Below are positions 1 through 8,268 of a DNA stretch of 64,000 nt, piece by piece (the stretch's first letter is position 1; every line of letters begins with the position of its first letter). Under the pieces are notes generated by a model. That model worked only from the letters and a program-made list of their open reading frames with translations, was not told where the DNA came from and searched no databases. Origin of the DNA: an uncultured Rhodospirillales bacterium. GTDB lineage: Bacteria; Pseudomonadota; Alphaproteobacteria; Acetobacterales; Acetobacteraceae. The stretch is taken from positions 1 through 64,000 of the forward strand of contig CAILMF010000082.1 in the NCBI GenBank assembly GCA_903835235.1, written 5' to 3'. The position numbers and the translations under genes are program-made.

Positions 1-49
1 GGCGGGCGGCGGGCGGCGGGCGGCGGGCGGCGGGCGGCGGGCGGCGGGC
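1..49. repeat. 7-bp tandem repeat (GGCGGGC x7)
   Basis: Seven perfect head-to-tail copies of GGCGGGC run from the window edge to one base before the stop codon of the first minus-strand gene. They form its 3' flank and may continue left of the window. Confidence 0.97.
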
Positions 50-50
50 G

Positions 51-578
51 CTACAGCTTCTTCTTCTTGTCCATGCCGATCTTGTCGTAGATCGCGTTGA
101 TATGGGCTTTCACCTCCGGCGGGGTGTCGTCCCTCGCCGGGGCGTGCAGCCACTTCAGCTTGTCCCGCGCGTATTGGCCCATGACCTCGTCCTGGTCGGA
201 GGTGCCGCCGCTGATGCCGTAGGCGCCGACCATTTCCTGCCCGCGGAAGATCGGCGCAGCGCCGCCGCTGATAAAAATCTTGCCGCCGGTGAAGACGGCG
301 GCGTTGACCGCCAGTTGCGGGTTGCGCTCGCGCAGCCAGTGCTGGGTGACCAGGCCATCCGAGAAGCGCGGCGACATGCTGCGGAAGGCGGCCATGGTGA
401 AGGCCTTGGCGGCGGCGGTTTCCGGCGTGATCCAGCCGGCTTCGTCCATGCGTTCCAGCGCGATCAGGTGGCCTTCGGGCCCGACGATGGCGACGGAGAC
501 CGGGACCTGCATCTCCTCCGCCTTCTCGATGACGGCGCGGAAGAAGCGGCGGCAATCCACCAGGCGTAGCTTGGCCAT
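51..578 (-). CDS. GlcG/HbpS-family (DUF336) heme-binding-like protein
   Basis: 175 aa. It has the GlcG/HbpS fold signature: an N-terminal helix, a segment with VSVAIVGPEGHLIALERMD, an AAAKAFTMAAFRS helix, a GGKIFISGGAAPI hairpin and a C-terminal GAYGISGGTSDQDE stretch. Members bind heme or occur beside catabolic enzymes with poorly known roles. The ATG overlaps the stop of the upstream Bug gene (TGATG), so it is translationally coupled and last in a four-gene operon. The C-terminus ends in a lysine run (KKKKL). Family assignment is firm; biochemical role is unknown. Confidence 0.88.
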   Translation of the reverse strand: MAKLRLVDCRRFFRAVIEKAEEMQVPVSVAIVGPEGHLIALERMDEAGWITPETAAAKAFTMAAFRSMSPRFSDGLVTQHWLRERNPQLAVNAAVFTGGKIFISGGAAPIFRGQEMVGAYGISGGTSDQDEVMGQYARDKLKWLHAPARDDTPPEVKAHINAIYDKIGMDKKKKL

Positions 579-1540
579 CAACGTGCTCCTGCGGCGGCGA
601 CAACCGCGGCCCATTTGGTGAGTTCGGCGGCGACCAGGGCGGTGAACTCGGCCGGCCCCTTGGGCAAGGGGTCCATGCCCTGGTCGCGGAAGCGGACCTG
701 GATGACCGGCGCGGCGGTGACGGCGGCGGTGGCCTCGGCCAGGCGGTGCAGCACCGGCGCCGGGGTGGCGGCGGGTGCCATCAGCCCGAACCAGATCGAG
801 GTATCGAAGCCCGGCAGGCCGCTTTCCGCCACCGTGGGCAGGCCGGGCGCCAGCTGGGTGCGCTCGGCGCCGGAGGTGGCCAGCGCCAGCAGCTTGCCAC
901 TTTCGATATGCGGCCGGGCCGTGGGCGCGGGCGAGAACATCACCTGCACCCTGCCCTCCAGCAGGTCCGTCATGGCCTGGGCGCTGCCGGCATAGGGCAC
1001 GTGGACCATGCGCACGCCGGCCATCTGGTTGAACAACTCGCCCGAAAGATGCGGCGCGGTGGCGATGCCGGAGGAACCGTAGAACACCTGGTCCGGCCGC
1101 GCCTTGGCATGGGCAATCAGCTCCCGCACGCTGCGGACGCCGAGCGAAGGGTGGGCGACCAGGATGTTCGGCAAATCCGTCAGCGTGGCGATGGGCGCGA
1201 AGTCGCGCTTCATGTCGTAGGTGGCGTTCGGCTGCATCAGCTGGCCGATGACGTTGGCGGCGCTGGCCAGCAGCAGGGTGTAGCCATCCGGCGCCGCGCG
1301 CATCACCGCCTCCGCCGCGATGCCGCTGCCGGCGCCGGGGCGGTTCTCGATGATGATGGGCTGGCCGAGGCGCTCGCTGAGCATCGGCACCGAGAGGCGC
1401 GCGGTGAGGTCGGCGGCGGTGCCCGGCGGGAAGCCGACCACCAGGCGCAGCGGGCGGCTGGGGTAGGTTTCTGCCGCGCGCGCCTCGTCGGGCGCGAGCG
1501 CGGGCGCGGCGAGCAGCGCAGCAAGCGAGCGGCGCCTCAC
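578..1540 (-). CDS. Bug-family (TctC) tripartite tricarboxylate periplasmic binding protein
   Basis: 320 aa. An N-terminal signal peptide (MRRRSLAALLAAPALA) is followed by the Bug pattern: YPSRPLRLVVGFPPGTAADL near residue 26, ENRPGAGSGIAAEAV, PDGYTLLL and VPYAGSAQAMTDLLEGRVQ. Such proteins deliver small carboxylates or amides to TctAB permeases, but no tctAB is nearby, so it is an orphan receptor. It overlaps the amidase by 4 nt (ATGA) and the GlcG gene by 1 nt. This coupling suggests that its ligand is the amidase substrate or a product (inference). Confidence 0.94.
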   Translation of the reverse strand: MRRRSLAALLAAPALAPDEARAAETYPSRPLRLVVGFPPGTAADLTARLSVPMLSERLGQPIIIENRPGAGSGIAAEAVMRAAPDGYTLLLASAANVIGQLMQPNATYDMKRDFAPIATLTDLPNILVAHPSLGVRSVRELIAHAKARPDQVFYGSSGIATAPHLSGELFNQMAGVRMVHVPYAGSAQAMTDLLEGRVQVMFSPAPTARPHIESGKLLALATSGAERTQLAPGLPTVAESGLPGFDTSIWFGLMAPAATPAPVLHRLAEATAAVTAAPVIQVRFRDQGMDPLPKGPAEFTALVAAELTKWAAVVAAAGAR

Positions 1541-2922
1541 AGCCCCGGCGCCATGGCCGCCCAGGGTGCCGCGCGTTCATACGCCGCCGCGGCGCGGTAC
1601 ACCGTGGCTTCCGCGAAGTTGCGGCCGACCAGCTGCATGCCCAGCGGCAGGCCATTGCTGACCCCGCACATCACGGAGACGGCGGGGTGGCCGGAGACGT
1701 TGAACGGCGTGCGCGCCTGGCGCGGATAGGTGCGCTCCACCGCCACGGCGTCGTCGATCTCGCAGGCTTCCTCCATCGAACTGGCGCAGAGCAGCAGGTC
1801 CACGTCCTGGAAGGCGGCGTCGATGGCGGCGACCAGCACGCGGCGCTGGCGCTGCGCCTGCACATAGTCCGGCCCGCTGACGAACATGCCCGGCAGCAGG
1901 CGGCGGCGGGTCAGGTTGGCATAGTCGCCGGGGGCGTCGCGCAGCCAATGCTCGTGGATGGCCCCGGCCTCGCTGAGCAGGATGATGCGGTTGACGCTGC
2001 CGAACTGCTCCAGCTTCGGCAGGGTGATGTCCTGCACCGTGGCGCCCTCGGCGGCCAACAGGCGGGCCGCCGCGTCCAGCGCGGCGATCACAGCCGGCGA
2101 GGCGACGCTGTCCGTCTCGTGAAAATGGCGGACCAAGCCGATGCGCAGGCCGGCCAAGCCGCGATTGAGGGCGCGGGTATAGTCCTCGGCCGGGGTGGCC
2201 ATGCTGCCGGGGTCGCCGGCATCGTAGCCGGCCAGCAGGTTCAGCAGCATGGCGTTGTCGCGCACGGTGCGGGTCATCGGGCCGACATGGTCCAGCGTGA
2301 AGGCCAGCGGGAAGACGCCGCGGCGGCTGACCAGGCCGTAGGTCGGCTTCATGCCGACAATGCCGCAATGGCTGGCGGGGTGGCGGATGGAGCCGCCGGT
2401 ATCCGTGCCCAACGCAGCCGGCAGCAGGCGCCCGCCGACCGCCGCGCCGGAGCCCGAGGACGAGCCGCCGGGATGGTGGCCCGGGTTCCACGGGTTGCGC
2501 GCGGGCGGAAAGGGCAGGTCGAAGCAGGGGCCGCCGATGGCGAATTCATGCGTGCTCAGCTTGCCCGGAAAGACCGCGCCGGCGGCGCGCAGCCTGGCCG
2601 TCACCACCGCATCCTCGGCCGCCACGTGGTCCAGCCGCTGCTTGCTGTGGCAGGTGGTCGGCACGCCCGCCAGGTCGATGATGTCCTTCAGCCCCACGGG
2701 GATGCCGTGCAGCGCCGAGCGCGGACCGTGGCTGGCGATCTCGGCCTCGGCGTCCCGCGCCTGGGCCATGGCGGCGTCTGGCAACTGGCGGATGAAGGCG
2801 TTGAGGCGCGGCTCCACCGCGGCGATGCGGGCCTGGATGTCCGTCAGCAACTCCACCGGGGAGAGGCGGCGGGCGGCGATCAGCGCGCTGGCTTCGGCCA
2901 GGGAGAGGGTGTGCGCGCTCAC
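1537..2922 (-). CDS. Amidase-signature (AS) family amidase
   Basis: 461 aa, cytoplasmic. The AS catalytic triad is visible: Lys79 in VGLKD, cis-Ser154 in PGGSSSGSG and nucleophile Ser178 in DTGGSIRHPA. The 24-residue Ser-Ser spacing matches family members. The enzyme hydrolyses a C-N amide bond; the substrate cannot be told from sequence. The start is GTG at 2922, overlapping the stop of the small upstream gene (GTGA). An amidase preceded by a small protein resembles AtzG-AtzE or GatC-GatA pairs. It could be a hydrolase or part of an amidohydrolase complex. Confidence 0.93.
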   Translation of the reverse strand: MSAHTLSLAEASALIAARRLSPVELLTDIQARIAAVEPRLNAFIRQLPDAAMAQARDAEAEIASHGPRSALHGIPVGLKDIIDLAGVPTTCHSKQRLDHVAAEDAVVTARLRAAGAVFPGKLSTHEFAIGGPCFDLPFPPARNPWNPGHHPGGSSSGSGAAVGGRLLPAALGTDTGGSIRHPASHCGIVGMKPTYGLVSRRGVFPLAFTLDHVGPMTRTVRDNAMLLNLLAGYDAGDPGSMATPAEDYTRALNRGLAGLRIGLVRHFHETDSVASPAVIAALDAAARLLAAEGATVQDITLPKLEQFGSVNRIILLSEAGAIHEHWLRDAPGDYANLTRRRLLPGMFVSGPDYVQAQRQRRVLVAAIDAAFQDVDLLLCASSMEEACEIDDAVAVERTYPRQARTPFNVSGHPAVSVMCGVSNGLPLGMQLVGRNFAEATVYRAAAAYERAAPWAAMAPGL

Positions 2923-3149
2923 GTGCCGAGGACCTTCGGCCCGATGGCCGCAGGGCCGCTTGGCCCGGAGGGCTGAATCGGTCCGACCACACGATAGGAG
3001 GGCGTCGGTTCCTTCGTGGCATCGGTGATGCGCGGGAAGCCAGCGCGCAGCTTGGCGACGCTGGCGATGGCTTCCTCGACATCGGCCTGGTGGTCGCGCC
3101 AGGCGCGGTCCAGGCCGGCGGCCTTGGCCAAGGTTTCAGCATTGCTCAT
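2919..3149 (-). CDS. Small AtzG/GatC-like protein preceding the amidase
   Basis: 76 aa, first gene of the minus operon. It is mostly helical in its first 45 residues (ETLAKAAGLDRAWRDHQADV), then has a Pro/Gly-rich tail. The start at 3149 has a good Shine-Dalgarno (GGGAGAGA); an in-frame ATG at 3179 lacks one. Size, position and 4-nt overlap with the amidase mimic AtzG (DUF4089), the small stabilising partner of AtzE. Sequence similarity to AtzG is not obvious by eye, so the partner role is inferred. Confidence 0.72.
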   Translation of the reverse strand: MSNAETLAKAAGLDRAWRDHQADVEEAIASVAKLRAGFPRITDATKEPTPSYRVVGPIQPSGPSGPAAIGPKVLGT

Positions 3150-3184
3150 GCAGGTCTCTCCCGGATTCGCGCGCAGCATGGCGC

Positions 3185-3221
3185 GAAAAAAGACGGGGCG
3201 GAACCGGGTGGCTCCGCCCCG
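3185..3221 (-). terminator. Intrinsic terminator in the leader of the amidase operon (candidate attenuator)
   Basis: On the minus strand a 9-bp GC stem (CGGGGCGGA paired with TCCGCCCCG) is followed by TC and six Ts. It lies about 36 nt upstream of the first ATG of the minus operon and points towards it. No minus-strand gene lies upstream that it could terminate: the neighbour at 3420 is divergent. A leader attenuator is therefore the simplest reading. Confidence 0.75.
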
Positions 3222-3275
3222 CAAGGTTGTGCCGGGCGGGAGGTACTGGCGAGGGATGCCAGGTTCGCGCGGCAC

Positions 3276-3339
3276 TTTCGGGAGAGACGCGAGACCGGAG
3301 GAAACTGGCCTCAAGGAGGAGGCTGAACCGAAACAGTTT
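3276..3339. other. Possible structured element in the divergent intergenic region
   Basis: Nested complementarity: AAACTG (3302-3307) pairs with CAGTTT (3334-3339) around a GCCTC/GAGGC stem (3308-3312 with 3319-3323). TTTCGG (3276-3281) can pair with CCGAAA (3328-3333), which would compete sterically with the outer stem. It lies between the divergent amidase operon and the CaiB gene. Which strand would be functional is unclear, and chance pairing is possible in 270 bp. Confidence 0.35.
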
Positions 3340-3419
3340 AAAATTCGTTTCCAGGGCGCCACTTTTCTCGGGCGCGTGTGGCGGCTATCCCAACGGCGGC
3401 GTTGCGTCGGGGAGGGTTC

Positions 3420-4595
3420 ATGCTGCCGCTCAAGGGGCTGAGGATTGTCGAGCTGGGGCACTACATCGCCGCGCCATTTGCCACGCGGCTGCTGGCGGAT
3501 CTGGGCGCCGAGGTGGTGAAGGTGGAGCCGCCCGAGGGCGACCCGGTGCGCGGCTGGGGCAGCCAGGTGGACGGCAACGCCGTGTGGTTCAGCGTGCATG
3601 GCCGCAACAAGCTGAGCGTGACGCTGGATTTGAAGAGCGCCGAGGGGCGGGAGAAGCTGCTGGCGCTGGCGGCACGCTCCGACGCGCTGGTGGAGAATTT
3701 TCGCCCCGGCCAGCTGGAGCGCTACAAGCTGGGGCCGGCGGAGCTGCATGCGGCCAACCCGCGTTTGGTGATCGCCCGCGTCAGTGGCTATGGCCAGGAC
3801 GGGCCTTACCGCGACAAGCCGGCCTTCGGCGCCATTGGGGAGGCGCTGGGCGGGCTGCGCCACCTGACCGCCAACCCCGGCGTGACCGACCATCCGCCGC
3901 CGCGCTGCGGCGTCTCCATCAGCGACGACCTGGCGGGCATGTACGCCGCGCTGGCGGTGGCCGCCGCCTGCTGGGGGGTGAAGGGCGACGCGAACGCCAA
4001 GGGCCGGGTGATCGACGTGGATTTGGTCAGCAGCGTCTTCTCGCTGATGGAAGGGATGCTGCCGGAATACGGGCTGTTCGGCAAAGTCCGGCAGCCCGCG
4101 GGCGCGGCGATTCCAACGGCGGCGCCGACCAACACCTATCTGTGCGCTGATGGCAAGTGGCTCTGCGTGGCCGGCAATTCCGACCTGATCTTCAAGCGGC
4201 TGATGGCGGCGATCGGCCGGGCCGAGCTGGCCGACGACCCGCGCTACGTCAACAACATCGCGCGGTGTGAGAACGTGGCGGGCCTGGACACGGCCATCGC
4301 GGCCTGGACCCGCACCCTGCCGGCGGCCGAGGCCGAGGCGATATTGGAGCGCGCGGAAGTACCGTGCTCTCGCCTGTACGACATGGCGGATGCGGTGGCG
4401 GACCCGCATTTCCAGGCACGGAAACTGGTGATGCCGGTGCAGGACCCGTTGATCGGGGAGGTGCTGCACCCGGCGGCGCCGTTCCGGTTCGACGGCGTGG
4501 CGCCGGAGGCGATGGTGCGCTGGGCCGGCCCCGCCGTGGGCCAGCACAACGACCAAGTGTTCAACGACATGCTGCGTGAGGAACCCAGGACATGA
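3420..4595 (+). CDS. CaiB/BaiF (class III) CoA-transferase
   Basis: 391 aa. N-terminal LPLKGLRIVELGHYIAAPFA and LADLGAEVVKVEPPEGDPVR are hallmark class III CoA-transferase segments. The catalytic Asp is expected at 169-170 (SISDD), and the C-terminal half carries the PCSRLYDMADAVADPHFQARK pattern. It moves CoA between carboxylic acids. The start at 3420 was chosen because GGGGAGGG lies just upstream and the conserved N-terminus begins there. It overlaps the lyase gene by 4 nt (ATGA), so CoA activation probably feeds the lyase. Confidence 0.95.
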   Translation: MLPLKGLRIVELGHYIAAPFATRLLADLGAEVVKVEPPEGDPVRGWGSQVDGNAVWFSVHGRNKLSVTLDLKSAEGREKLLALAARSDALVENFRPGQLERYKLGPAELHAANPRLVIARVSGYGQDGPYRDKPAFGAIGEALGGLRHLTANPGVTDHPPPRCGVSISDDLAGMYAALAVAAACWGVKGDANAKGRVIDVDLVSSVFSLMEGMLPEYGLFGKVRQPAGAAIPTAAPTNTYLCADGKWLCVAGNSDLIFKRLMAAIGRAELADDPRYVNNIARCENVAGLDTAIAAWTRTLPAAEAEAILERAEVPCSRLYDMADAVADPHFQARKLVMPVQDPLIGEVLHPAAPFRFDGVAPEAMVRWAGPAVGQHNDQVFNDMLREEPRT

Positions 4596-5485
4596 GCGAC
4601 ATTTTTCTCTCCGAGGTCGCCCCGCGCGACGGCTTGCAGAGCATCGCGGCGATGGTGCCGACCGAGACCAAGATCGCCATGGTCCGCGCCGCGCATGCCG
4701 CGGGCATCCGGCGCATGGAGGTCGGCAGCTTCGTCTCGCCGCGCGCCATTCCGCAGATGAGCGACACGCCCGACGTGCTGAAGGCGGCCAAGCAGCTGGA
4801 AGGCCTGGAATGCACCACGCTGGTGCCGAACCGCCGCGGCTTCGAGACCGCGATGGCGCAGGGCGCCGACCGGCTGGGCCTGTTCATGTCCGTGACCGAA
4901 GGCCACAACCAGGCCAACCTGAACCGCAGCCGTGCCGACAGCCTGGCGGACCTTTCCGCCATCGTGCGCGAAGCCCGCGGCACGCCCATTCGCTTCAACC
5001 TGAGCTGCGCCTTCCACTGCCCGTTCGAGGGCGTGGTGCCGGAGCAGGATTGCCTGGACTTCGTCGAGCGCGTGGTGGCGCTGGACCCGGAGATGGAGAT
5101 CGCGATCTGCGACACCACCGGCAATGCGGCGCCGGACCAGGTGAAGCGGGTGTTCGAGGCGGCGATCAACGCCTGGGGGCGGCGCTTCGCCTTCCATGGC
5201 CACGACACCTACGGCATGGGCGTGGCCAATGTGTACGCGGCCTATACCGCGGGCGTGCGGGTGTTCGATGCCGCCAGCGGCGGGATCGGCGGCTGCCCCT
5301 TCGCGCCGGGTGCCACGGGGAATGTGGCCATGGAGGACGTGGTGTGGATGTTCCAGCGCATGGGCGTGGCCACTGGCGTGGACTGGGACGGGCTGCTGGT
5401 GGCCGCCGACCTGGCGGCCAGCGTGCCCGGCGCCATGCCGGGCGGGCGGCTGCGTGGCGTGCCAGGCGCACGCCCCAAACATTGA
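4592..5485 (+). CDS. Hydroxymethylglutaryl-CoA lyase-family enzyme
   Basis: 297 aa, DRE-TIM metallolyase. It has the N-terminal RDGLQ motif (R12-D13), a metal-binding HGHDTYGMGVANV segment late in the barrel, and the loop SGGIGGCPFAPGATGN with the catalytic cysteine of HMG-CoA lyases. It cleaves HMG-CoA or a related 3-hydroxyacyl-CoA to acetyl-CoA plus a ketoacid. Coupling to a CaiB transferase suggests that a free acid is activated and then cleaved, as in hydroxymethylglutarate or citramalate-type degradation. The exact substrate is open. Confidence 0.92.
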   Translation: MSDIFLSEVAPRDGLQSIAAMVPTETKIAMVRAAHAAGIRRMEVGSFVSPRAIPQMSDTPDVLKAAKQLEGLECTTLVPNRRGFETAMAQGADRLGLFMSVTEGHNQANLNRSRADSLADLSAIVREARGTPIRFNLSCAFHCPFEGVVPEQDCLDFVERVVALDPEMEIAICDTTGNAAPDQVKRVFEAAINAWGRRFAFHGHDTYGMGVANVYAAYTAGVRVFDAASGGIGGCPFAPGATGNVAMEDVVWMFQRMGVATGVDWDGLLVAADLAASVPGAMPGGRLRGVPGARPKH

Positions 5486-5566
5486 TCGTGCCGGGCGTGC
5501 GGGCGAAGCATTGAGCGGGGCGGGCGTGCGGGCGGAGCATTGATCGTGTCGGGGGTGCGGCCCCCG
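5480..5566 (+). repeat. 29-bp tandem repeat starting at a stop codon
   Basis: Three imperfect 29-bp units start at 5480, 5509 and 5538, each beginning CATTGA. The first CATTGA is the last His codon and stop of the HMG-CoA-lyase gene, so the array copies the gene end together with its stop codon. Confidence 0.85.
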
Positions 5567-5678
5567 GACGCCTCGCCGCATGCTCACCGGCAATGAACAC
5601 ATTCTTGTCATGCCCAACGCGGTTTTGTTACGGTAACGGTCGACAAACACCCGTCGAAGACCCAGGGGACGACCGTCC

Positions 5679-7610
5679 ATGCCCAGCCGCCGCGGCTTTC
5701 TGCTCGCCTCCGTCAGCGCCGGCCTGCTGGCGGGGTGCGGCACCGAGACCACCATGGTGGCCCGCCCCGCCCCCGCCATCGCCGGTCGGCCGGAAGCGCC
5801 CAAGGGTCCGCCGGTCATCGACGTGCATTGCCATATCTTCAACGGCAGCGACCTGGCGATCGGCGGCTACACCACCGCCTACATGACCGAGAACCTGTCG
5901 CCGCTGCTCCGCTTCCTGCGGCCCGTGGCCTATGCGGCGCAAACCTTCTACGCCAATTTCAGCATGGGTCCGGCCGGCGAACGCGCCCTGCTCAGCACCA
6001 CCAGGCCAGGCGAACGGCTGCATGAGGTGTTCTACCGGCAGACCCGCAGCGCCCAGCACCTCTCCGACTTCGCGGTCAATACCGGCTACAATTGGGGGCT
6101 GACGCCGGCACGGGGCCGCGAGCCGAACGCCACCACGCTGCCCTCCGTCACGCCGCCGGAGGGCGACGACTGGAAGGCCTTCCTCGGCTACATGGCCAAG
6201 CCGCGTTCCACCCTGGCGCTGATGCTGGCCGAGTTGACCCGCCGTGGCGCCGGGCGCGACGGCCCGGTGCTGCTGACCCCCGCGCTGGTCGACATGTGGA
6301 ACTGGGTCAACAGCCACGACACGGTGGCGGGCTGGCTGCTGTCCCAGGTGACGCGGCAGACGCTGGACCGCGCCAATGGCGCCTTCGAGGGCGCCACCGG
6401 CCTGGCCGCCCGCACCTCCACGGTGGATGAGCAGATGGCGGTGATGGAATTGCTGTCGGAACGGCATCCGGATGGGCTGCTGGTGCACCCCTTCGTGCCC
6501 TACGACCCCTGGCGTGGCGCCGTGGACCTGGCCGCCGGCCGGGTGGACGAGGCGCTGCGCTGGGTCCGCAACGCGGTGCTGCGCCAGGGCGCCATCGGCG
6601 TGAAGCTCTATCCGCCCATGGGCTTCCGCGCCACCGGCAATGCCGAGTTGGACGGCCGGCAGCGCACGAAGGACCCGGGGCAGCCGGTGCTGGCGGATGG
6701 TGGCCTGCCGCAGTTTCCGCAGGAGTATCGGCGCGCCATCCGCCAGGCCATGGGCGGCGAGGACCACCCGACGAAGGGGCCGGGCTACTGGCTGGACCAG
6801 GCGCTGGACGGCCTGTACCGCTGGTGCGACATCAATGGCGTGGCGCTGATGGCGCATACCGGGCCGTCGCATTCCTCGAACGGAGAGCCGGAATACCTCT
6901 GCCGCGCCGAGCCGATGTTCTGGCGGCAAGTGCTGACAGACCATCCGACGCTGCGCATCAACATGGGCCATTTCGGCGGCATCTGGCGGCTCGGCGACGC
7001 GCCCGACAAACCCGAGGATTTCGCCTGCACGGCCCACGGCGCGCACGACGTCCAGGCCAAATGGCTCACCCAGATCCGCGACATCCTGACCGACGAGAAA
7101 TTCGCCGGCCGCGCCTTCGCCGATATCGCCGACGTGCCGATGCCGCCCGGCAGCCCGGCCACCCACCGCTTCCTCGCCGGCTTCCGCCGCTTCACCGACG
7201 ATATCCCCGAGGATATCCGCGCCAAGCGGCCGCTGTCGAGCAGCCTGATGTATGGCTCCGACTTTCCGTTCACCGTGCTGGAGAACGCCTCGCTGGGCTA
7301 TCGCTTCTCGGTGGAGGCGGCGCTGCGGATGCCGGACGGGCTGGGGCTGGCCGAGGCGGCGGTGGAGCAGGTGATGTGGCGCAATGCCGCGCGGTTCCTG
7401 GGGCTGACGCGGAATGCCGCGGGCATTCCCAGCCCGGCCGCCGCCCGGCTGCTGCAGTTCCATGCCGACGCCTTCCGCGAACACGGCACCCCGGACCAGG
7501 TCAAGGATCCCAAGGGCGAGGCCGCACGCCTGCTGTGCCCCTTCCTGGTGGAGGAGGCGTCCTCGGTCCATGGCGTTTGTGTGAACGGCTTCACCACCCG
7601 CCCGGGCTGA
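5679..7610 (+). CDS. Lipoprotein amidohydrolase-family (amidohydrolase_2) metal-dependent hydrolase
   Basis: 643 aa. The N-terminus has RR at residues 4-5 and a lipobox ending at Cys20 (GLLAGC), so it is probably an exported lipoprotein, possibly via Tat. H50-x-H52 in IDVHCHIF is the first metal motif. GVKLYPPMGF, LMAHTGPSHSS, NMGHFGG and YGSDFPF follow in the order of amidohydrolase_2 TIM barrels. At about twice the usual length it has large insertions (residues 80-200 and 320-360). Substrate unknown. It stands alone between a repeat array and the CHAP gene. Confidence 0.88.
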   Translation: MPSRRGFLLASVSAGLLAGCGTETTMVARPAPAIAGRPEAPKGPPVIDVHCHIFNGSDLAIGGYTTAYMTENLSPLLRFLRPVAYAAQTFYANFSMGPAGERALLSTTRPGERLHEVFYRQTRSAQHLSDFAVNTGYNWGLTPARGREPNATTLPSVTPPEGDDWKAFLGYMAKPRSTLALMLAELTRRGAGRDGPVLLTPALVDMWNWVNSHDTVAGWLLSQVTRQTLDRANGAFEGATGLAARTSTVDEQMAVMELLSERHPDGLLVHPFVPYDPWRGAVDLAAGRVDEALRWVRNAVLRQGAIGVKLYPPMGFRATGNAELDGRQRTKDPGQPVLADGGLPQFPQEYRRAIRQAMGGEDHPTKGPGYWLDQALDGLYRWCDINGVALMAHTGPSHSSNGEPEYLCRAEPMFWRQVLTDHPTLRINMGHFGGIWRLGDAPDKPEDFACTAHGAHDVQAKWLTQIRDILTDEKFAGRAFADIADVPMPPGSPATHRFLAGFRRFTDDIPEDIRAKRPLSSSLMYGSDFPFTVLENASLGYRFSVEAALRMPDGLGLAEAAVEQVMWRNAARFLGLTRNAAGIPSPAAARLLQFHADAFREHGTPDQVKDPKGEAARLLCPFLVEEASSVHGVCVNGFTTRPG

Positions 7611-7648
7611 TGGCATCATGGCGATCCTGACCTGACGGACCCCGAAAG

Positions 7649-8170
7649 ATGCCGACCCGCCGCCAGACCCTCGCCCTGCTGCTGCCTCTCGCCGGCTGCG
7701 CCACGCCGCCCCCGCCGGTGCAGCAGGCCGCCGTGGTGGTGCCGCCGCCGCAGGATACCCGCCAGCTCTACTGCGTGCCCTATGCGCGGGAACGGTCGAA
7801 CATCCACCTGGCCGGAGACGGCTACCACTGGTGGGACGCCGCCAATGGCCGCTACGAACGCGGCCAGCAGCCCGAGGTTGGCGCCGTGCTGGTGTTCCGC
7901 CAGACCGCGCGGCTGGTGGACGGCCATGTCGCGGTGGTCGCGCGCCTGGTCTCGGCGCGGGAAATCCGCGTGGACCACGCGAATTGGGACAGCCGGCGCG
8001 GCGGCGGGCCGATCAGCCTGGACCAGCTGGTGGTGGACGTCTCGGCGGCGAATGACTGGACCGCGGTGCGGGTCTGGTATCCGCCGAGCAATGTGCTGGG
8101 CACCACCGTCTTCCCCACCGCCGGCTTCGTGCTGCCGCGCCCGCCCGGCCAGGGCACGCGGGAGACCTGA
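7649..8170 (+). CDS. Putative CHAP-domain lipoprotein
   Basis: 173 aa. The lipobox ends at Cys17 (PLAGC), followed by a Pro-rich linker. The CHAP-like core has candidate Cys42 (LYCVPYARE), His93 (DGHVAVV) and HANW at 110-113, the layout of NlpC/P60-related peptidoglycan amidases in alphaproteobacteria. A role in trimming cell-wall peptides at the envelope is likely but unproven. It starts 38 bp after the amidohydrolase; no partner gene is evident. Confidence 0.82.
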   Translation: MPTRRQTLALLLPLAGCATPPPPVQQAAVVVPPPQDTRQLYCVPYARERSNIHLAGDGYHWWDAANGRYERGQQPEVGAVLVFRQTARLVDGHVAVVARLVSAREIRVDHANWDSRRGGGPISLDQLVVDVSAANDWTAVRVWYPPSNVLGTTVFPTAGFVLPRPPGQGTRET

Positions 8171-8268
8171 ACTTTCGTCCATAATTTGGATGGAACCATC
8201 GGCGTGACGGCGCTAGCCTTCCGGTGCCGGGGCCAAGACCCCGGGTCAATGCCACGGGAGGGTCGGCC

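Noticed and set aside
51-1655. A 534-codon minus-strand frame joining the GlcG-like protein to an Arg-rich N-terminal extension
   Set aside because: The extension is antisense-like out-of-frame Bug sequence. Family alignment and the TGATG overlap place the true start at 578.
3240-3345. Glycine-riboswitch-like GGGAGAGAC on the plus strand
   Set aside because: Only the short GGGAGAG string matches; the conserved P3 motif and the tandem aptamer layout are absent, and CaiB is not a usual target.
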